DNA of 64,000 bases from Cyanobacteria bacterium OH_CBrB_359 (lineage in GTDB: Bacteria; Cyanobacteriota; Vampirovibrionia; Gastranaerophilales; Gastranaerophilaceae): contig JAEZET010000004.1 in the NCBI GenBank assembly GCA_023433065.1, positions 744,001-808,000 on the forward strand. Direction: 5' to 3'. The position numbers and the translations under genes are program-made. Numbering within the stretch: position 1 is the stretch's first letter; each line of letters begins with the position of its first letter. The notes under the pieces are model-generated. The model did no database searches. It saw only the letters and a list, made by a program, of their open reading frames with translations, and was not told where the DNA came from. Positions 59,846-64,000 of the stretch are shown here, one piece after another.

Positions 59846-60696
59846 TGAAAATAGCAATCGCAAGCGGTAAGGGTGGAACAGGAAAAACAACTGTATCAAC
59901 GAATTTAGCATATTTATTATCTAGAATATATAAAAATGTTTGTTTAGTTGATTGTGATGTTGAGGAACCTAATTGTCATATATTTATGAAGCCGGATTTT
60001 ACATATAATCAGAGAATTTCGGTTCCTGTACCAAAGGTAGATGATTCTAAATGCATCGCTTGCGGTAAATGCGCAGAAGTTTGCCAATATAATGCTTTAG
60101 CTTTTGTAAAGAATAAAGTTATAGTTTTTGAAGAACTTTGCCATGGTTGTGGCAGTTGCAAATTAATTTGCCCTTCTGAAGCTGTATCAGAAGGTGGAAG
60201 AGAAGTCGGCATAATTGAGGCAGGCTATGCTCAAGGTTTTAATTTTGTTCATGGTAAATCACGTATAGGGGAGGCAATGTCGCCTCCCTTGGTAAAGGCT
60301 GTTAAAAGGTATTCTGATGGACTCAATTCCATGGTTCAAGTAATTGATTGCCCACCAGGTACATCTTGCCCTGTAATTAATACTTTAGACGGTGTTGATT
60401 TTGTGTTTATGGTGACAGAACCCACTCCATTCGGGCTTTACGATTTAAAACTTGCTGTTGAAGTTATTAGAAAAATGAAATTACCCTTTTCTGTTATAAT
60501 CAACCGTTCTTGTGAAAATGACTTTTTAATAGAAGACTATACAAAGTCCGAAAAAATAGAAATTATAGCAAAAATTCCTGATTCAAGAGAAATAGCAGAG
60601 TGTTATTCAAAAGGTGAAATGGTCGTAAAATCCCTGACAAAATTTAAAGAATCATTTAAAACCCTTACAGATAAAATCAGGGAGGTTAAACAATGA
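59845..60696 (+). CDS. MinD-superfamily ATPase with inserted ferredoxin domain (copy 1)
   Basis: A 283-aa P-loop ATPase of the COG1149 type. KIAIASGKGGTGKTT is the deviant Walker A (Lys at the start of KGGTGKT), CLVDCDVEEPNCHIFM the next motif, and an inserted 2x[4Fe-4S] ferredoxin has CIACGKCAEVC and CHGCGSCKLIC. QVIDCPPGTSCPV is the switch region. Such proteins probably carry or deliver iron-sulfur clusters, like Mrp/NBP35. It overlaps its paralogue by 4 nt (ATGA) and they may form a heterodimer. Confidence 0.9.
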   Translation: MKIAIASGKGGTGKTTVSTNLAYLLSRIYKNVCLVDCDVEEPNCHIFMKPDFTYNQRISVPVPKVDDSKCIACGKCAEVCQYNALAFVKNKVIVFEELCHGCGSCKLICPSEAVSEGGREVGIIEAGYAQGFNFVHGKSRIGEAMSPPLVKAVKRYSDGLNSMVQVIDCPPGTSCPVINTLDGVDFVFMVTEPTPFGLYDLKLAVEVIRKMKLPFSVIINRSCENDFLIEDYTKSEKIEIIAKIPDSREIAECYSKGEMVVKSLTKFKESFKTLTDKIREVKQ

Positions 60697-61586
60697 AGGA
60701 GCTTGTTATAATAAGCGGAAAAGGCGGAACAGGTAAAACCAGCATTGTTTCCTCGTTTGTTGCACTTGCAAAAAATAAAATAATAGTTGATTGTGATGTA
60801 GATGCTGCTGATTTACATTTAATCTTAAAGCCTGAAATTATTAAAACAACTGAATTTTATTCAGGCAAAACTGCAAAAATAATCAAAGAAAAATGTAAAA
60901 AATGCGGTAAATGTACAGAAGTTTGTAGATTTGGAGCTATATTAGCTGACTATATAATTGATGAAATAAGATGTGAGGGCTGTGGAGCCTGTTTTTATCA
61001 ATGCCCAAATAGTGCGATAAAATTTGAAAAAATAAAATCAGGTGATTGGTTTGAATCGGATACAAGATTCGGTAAATTAATACACGCAAGGCTTGGTATA
61101 GCAGAAGAAAATTCAGGAAAGCTTGTTTCTGAAATAAAAAATCATGCAAGACTTTTAGCCAAAAAAAATAATGCTGATTTGATAATAATTGATGGTTCTC
61201 CAGGCATCGGATGCCCCGTTATTGCTTCAATTTCCTGTGCAAACTTTATTCTAATAGTCACCGAACCAACTCTATCAGGGCTCCATGATGCTGAAAGAGT
61301 TTTAAAACTGGCGAAACACTTTCAAATACCGGCTTGTATGTGCATTAATAAACTCGATATCAATATTTATATGACAAAGAAAATTGAAGAATTTTGTATA
61401 AGCGAAGGTATAGAAATTGTCGGTAAAATTCCCTACAGCAAAGATTTTACTAATGCAATGATAAAAGAAAAAAGTTTAATTGAATATTTGCCTGAAAGTG
61501 AAATTTCTCAAGAAATAACAAAAATGTGGAATGTATTGGAAGAAAAATTATTTAAATCTTCTAGTAAAAAACAGCAAATGAAATAA
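60693..61586 (+). CDS. MinD-superfamily ATPase with inserted ferredoxin domain (copy 2)
   Basis: A 297-aa paralogue of the previous gene: LVIISGKGGTGKTSIVSSF as Walker A, IVDCDVDAADLHLIL, ferredoxin motifs CKKCGKCTEVC and CEGCGACFYQC, and IIDGSPGIGCPVIAS. Compared with copy 1 the Asp of the DCPPG loop is kept as DGSPG. The C-terminus is Ser/Lys-rich. It is coupled to copy 1 by an ATGA overlap and followed about 120 nt later by a second NifX-like gene. The two ATPases probably act as a pair. Confidence 0.9.
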   Translation: MKELVIISGKGGTGKTSIVSSFVALAKNKIIVDCDVDAADLHLILKPEIIKTTEFYSGKTAKIIKEKCKKCGKCTEVCRFGAILADYIIDEIRCEGCGACFYQCPNSAIKFEKIKSGDWFESDTRFGKLIHARLGIAEENSGKLVSEIKNHARLLAKKNNADLIIIDGSPGIGCPVIASISCANFILIVTEPTLSGLHDAERVLKLAKHFQIPACMCINKLDINIYMTKKIEEFCISEGIEIVGKIPYSKDFTNAMIKEKSLIEYLPESEISQEITKMWNVLEEKLFKSSSKKQQMK

Positions 61587-61705
61587 AAACCATATTCTCA
61601 GGAGAAATTACAATTACGTAAAATATTATTCAAATACAAAATTTCATAAAATGTAAATGAAACTATATAAGTTGTAGATATGATAGCTAAGTTAAAGGAG
61701 AAAAA

Positions 61706-62062
61706 ATGAAAATAGCAATTCCAACAGCACAAGGTAAATTATGTCAACATTTCGGACACTGCGAGAGGTTTGTCTTTATTGAAGTGGATGAAACAGCAAA
61801 ATCAATAGTAAAATCAGAAGCTAAAGAAGGACCTGAACATGCTCCCGGGATTTTGCCTCCTTGGGTTGCTAATCAAGGTGTGACTCTTGTTCTGGCAGGT
61901 GGTATGGGTGAACATGCACAACAATTATTCTCAGAGCAAGGCATCAAAGTTATTGCAGGATGCCCTTCTGAAGACCCTGAAAAAATTGTAAAAGCTTATT
62001 TGGATGGAATGCTTGAACTGGGAATAAATGGCTGTAATCACAGCAACTGCGGTAATGATTAA
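61706..62062 (+). CDS. NifX/NifB-family protein (second copy)
   Basis: A 118-aa protein with the NifX/NifB-C fold: KIAIPTAQGKLCQHFGHCERFVFIEVD, GGMGEHAQQLFSEQGIKVIAGC, ending GINGCNHSNCGND. HFGHC at the N-terminus is the usual cluster/metal motif of this group, which the first copy lacks, and the C-terminus adds CNHSNC. It has its own AAAGGAG ribosome site and may have its own promoter, but belongs to the same functional cluster. A terminator follows. Confidence 0.9.
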   Translation: MKIAIPTAQGKLCQHFGHCERFVFIEVDETAKSIVKSEAKEGPEHAPGILPPWVANQGVTLVLAGGMGEHAQQLFSEQGIKVIAGCPSEDPEKIVKAYLDGMLELGINGCNHSNCGND

Positions 62063-62098
62063 TCATTATGTTCTATTAGTGAAATGTAATTATTAAAT

Positions 62099-62126
62099 AA
62101 AAAGGCATTGTTGTAAGTGTCTTTTT
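62099..62126 (+). terminator. Intrinsic terminator of the iron-sulfur operon
   Basis: AAAAAGGCA (62099-62107) pairs with TGTCTTTTT (62118-62126) with one G-U pair and a T tract, 37 nt after the NifX-like stop. Confidence 0.75.
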
Positions 62127-62287
62127 ATTTTAATCTATAGTGAATTTGAAATGTATCTATAACGTAAAATATTGTGTAAAGAAGTAATTTTGTTAAAATG
62201 ATATTATATAGCATTCGTATGAAAATATTTGAAGTATCCTCACTCGTTGATATAGTCTTTTAAATAAATTAGAGAAAGGAAAATACC

Positions 62288-62605
62288 ATGGAAAACAACT
62301 TCGCTAAAAAAATTATTAACTTGAAAGAAAATATTGATTATCAAGATAACTCGATTGTCAGTAAAACTATAACTACAAACGGCAATAGTTCCCTAACTCT
62401 TTTTGCTTTTGATAAAGGGCAATCTATTGCATCACATTCGGCTCCTGTTGATGCTGTTGTACAAGCAGTTGAAGGCGAAGTTGAAATTACTATATCCAAT
62501 GAGAAATTTTATCTTAAAGAAGGTGATATTATTTTAATGCCAAAGGGTGAACCCCATGGGCTTGAAGCAAAAACAAAGTTTAAAATGGCTCTTTTTAAGG
62601 TATAA
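62288..62605 (+). CDS. Small cupin-domain protein
   Basis: A 105-aa single-cupin protein. The beta-barrel motifs are SIASHSAPVDAVVQAVEGEVEITISNEKFYLKEGDIILMPKGEPHGL, with a reduced first metal motif (one His before the Glu) and the second His in EPHGL. Such proteins bind a metal or small molecule; the enzyme role, if any, is unknown. AGAAAGGAAA precedes the ATG. Two terminators frame it. Confidence 0.88.
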   Translation: MENNFAKKIINLKENIDYQDNSIVSKTITTNGNSSLTLFAFDKGQSIASHSAPVDAVVQAVEGEVEITISNEKFYLKEGDIILMPKGEPHGLEAKTKFKMALFKV

Positions 62606-62682
62606 CTCTGATAATTATTCCAATCAATACCATATTTTGAGAGTCGAACTTAATTAATTTATTTGCTTCTTAATCTTCTAAT

Positions 62683-62709
62683 AAAAGGCTTACTAAGAGT
62701 AAGCCTTTT
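62683..62709. terminator. Strong bidirectional terminator
   Basis: AAAAGGCTTACT (62683-62694), AAG loop, AGTAAGCCTTTT (62698-62709): a perfect 12-bp stem between the cupin gene (+) and the His/Cys-rich gene (-). Confidence 0.9.
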
Positions 62710-62722
62710 ATTGAATAATCCG

Positions 62723-63058
62723 TTATTCACTGCAGGAAGAAAATAACTTTTTAATGTCATCTTTAAATTCACCCACTTTGACTTTTGCTGCTATTTTATG
62801 TTTCCATTTTGCGCCATTTGCTTCCGCAATAATCTCTGCTAGTTTATTTAAGTGGTCTTCCTTTTTAGCTAGTATTTTTTCTTTTATTTTGTCTTTTAGG
62901 GCTTCGGCCCAAGCTTTGTCAGCTATATCTAAGAATTTTTCCATACATTCGCATTCTCCCGAATGGTGATCTTGTTCATGATCACAGCCACATCCGCAAT
63001 GACAATACCCATGTTTTTCATGGCAATGATCTTTATAACAGTGTTCAGACATATTCAT
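62723..63058 (-). CDS. His/Cys-rich metal-binding protein
   Basis: A 111-aa protein. The first 38 residues contain eight His and eight Cys (SEHCYKDHCHEKHGYCHCG, then CGCDHEQDHHSGECEC), a metal-chelating head. The remaining 70 are a helical Lys/Ala/Glu-rich domain (KFLDIADKAWAEALKDKIKEKILAKK). It is most likely a nickel, zinc or copper buffer or chaperone. It is divergent from a hydrogenase-type membrane gene starting 260 nt away, which makes a nickel role attractive but unproven. AAGGAAA precedes ATG 63058. Confidence 0.75.
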   Translation of the reverse strand: MNMSEHCYKDHCHEKHGYCHCGCGCDHEQDHHSGECECMEKFLDIADKAWAEALKDKIKEKILAKKEDHLNKLAEIIAEANGAKWKHKIAAKVKVGEFKDDIKKLFSSCSE

Positions 63059-63318
63059 TTCCTTTCTTTCAAGTTTACTAAAATAAATTAATACTAAAAA
63101 TCTGTATTATTCATTAAGTTACAACAAAAAGAATCTAATTAATCGCCAAGTTATCTAATCTTTTTAAAGACTTTTTATCGCTTTATTATCAGATTGTCTA
63201 ATATAATTAAAAATTTTAAATTATAATTTATAGCTTCAAAAAAGAATAAAAAATTCTCAATCTTCTTGCATTTGAATATTTAAGAGAGATAATTTTCTTA
63301 AAAGAAGCCGATTAATAA

Positions 63319-64000
63319 TGTTATTTTTATTTATTTCAATAATTTTATTTATTTTTTCAGGTTTAGCCCAAATAATATTTAAAGAAAAACAAAAGACTAT
63401 TATTTTTAATTTTTTTTTAGTAATGGCAACTATTTTGGGGCTAATACCGACAACTATTAGCTTATTTCAAAATGAATCTTTATTTAAAATAATAAATTTC
63501 AAAGGGCTAATAGGTAATGTTCGATTTGTACTTGATCCATTAGCCGGCTTTTTTGTTTTTGTAATTCTAATCGTAACGTTATTAATTGTTGTTTATTCGG
63601 AGAAATATCTTGAGTCGCATAAAAAAGACTTATCTTCTCACTATTTTTTCTTGGGAATTTTTATTTCTTCAATGATTTTAATTATGATTATTCAAAACAT
63701 TTTATTTTTCTTAATTTTTTGGGAGATTATGAGTCTGTCTTCTTTCTTCCTTCTATTATTTGAAAGCGATAAAAAAGAAGTTAGGCAAATTGCAATCAAT
63801 TATTTGATTACAATGCAAATTGGAGTTTTATTTTTACTTGCAGGTTTTATTTTGCTTAATTTAAAGACTGGAAGTTTTGATTTTGCTGTTTTTCAAGGGC
63901 ATGTTTCAAATATAATTTTCATATTATTATTGATTGGTTTTGGGATTAAAGCAGGGTTTGTTCCTTTTCATACTTGGTTGCCCAAAGCCCATCCTGTTGC
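63319..64000 (+). CDS. Proton-pumping membrane subunit of a hydrogenase or complex-I-like enzyme (partial)
   Basis: From ATG 63319 the frame stays open to the window end, giving the first 227 residues. It is a multi-helix protein of the antiporter-like (NuoL/M/N, HyfB/HycC) superfamily: VRFVLDPLAGFFVFVILIVTLLIVVYSEKYL, FFLIFWEIMSLSSFFLLLFE with the conserved WE of helix 5, and IGFGIKAGFVPFHTWLPKAHP with the conserved Lys. SxxFxxLFE wording and LPKAHP are typical of hydrogenase-4 / Ech-type B subunits. The rest of the operon is outside the window. It would couple ferredoxin/H2 electron flow to ion pumping. Confidence 0.85.

Noticed and set aside
1..64000. tRNA genes, rRNA genes, CRISPR arrays, transposases or prophage genes
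   Set aside because: I looked for T-loop and anticodon-arm patterns, long spaced repeats, DDE/serine/tyrosine recombinase motifs and phage structural genes, and saw none that I can support.

Overview
This window is AT-rich (intergenic DNA is especially poor in G+C), densely packed with genes, and reads as the chromosome of a strictly anaerobic, fermentative bacterium. The gene content fits a non-photosynthetic relative of Cyanobacteria (Gastranaerophilales / 'Melainabacteria', class Vampirovibrionia). Points in favour are a cyanobacterial-type PDZ + radical SAM + DUF512 protein, a CcmM-like gamma carbonic anhydrase, an Alb3/YidC-type insertase, and several otherwise unrelated proteins that share a short N-terminal '[ST]-F-[KR]' motif. 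The placement is my inference from protein features; no rRNA or other phylogenetic marker is present. I found no tRNA, rRNA, CRISPR array or insertion sequence.

Layout. 0-10 kb: an unplaced 3' gene end, a ribbon-helix-helix regulator, a CheR-like protein, a compact minus-strand operon (HAD phosphatase, class III aminotransferase, alpha/beta hydrolase with Cys in place of the nucleophile Ser, membrane protein), an M48-like peptidase, a complete AmmeMemoRadiSam set, a glycine-rich membrane protein and thioredoxin. 10-20 kb: a membrane-anchored glycogen-synthase-like enzyme, then a compact cobalamin riboswitch ahead of nrdD-nrdG, ridA, a paralogue of the glycine-rich membrane protein, and a membrane protein / ArsR / CcmM-like CA group with a 32-bp perfect palindrome. 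20-36 kb: mostly housekeeping (tag, proBA, queA, yidC, miaA, GT2, uridine-kinase-like protein, ABC exporter, ADP-forming acetyl-CoA synthetase). 36-46 kb: three regulator or radical SAM genes, two lineage-type surface-like proteins, cimA, ade, a MATE pump and small motif-bearing proteins.

46-54.5 kb is the accessory, most novel part: three tandem paralogous radical SAM enzymes with Cys-rich N-termini, a secreted metzincin-TPR protein, then a radical SAM enzyme, a TupA-type ATP-grasp protein, a previously overlooked 55-aa peptide gene with its own strong promoter, and a B12-binding radical SAM enzyme with unusual CX4CX2C spacing. This looks like a candidate peptide-modification (RiPP-like) locus.

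54.5-64 kb: an unknown conserved protein, a 2-oxoacid:ferredoxin oxidoreductase (two genes), and an iron-sulfur / NifX-type operon (NifX-like, DUF5320-like, two MinD-type ATPases with inserted ferredoxin domains, NifX-like). That operon is preceded by a divergent MerR regulator with a Cys-rich 'two-CW' tail and a 32-bp perfect palindrome over the promoter, and it contains a G+C-rich, structured non-coding stretch. A cupin, a His/Cys-rich metal-binding protein and the start of a hydrogenase or complex-I-like membrane subunit close the window. Together the energy genes (Acd, ferredoxin oxidoreductase, the group 4 hydrogenase-like subunit, class III RNR) describe ferredoxin-based fermentation.
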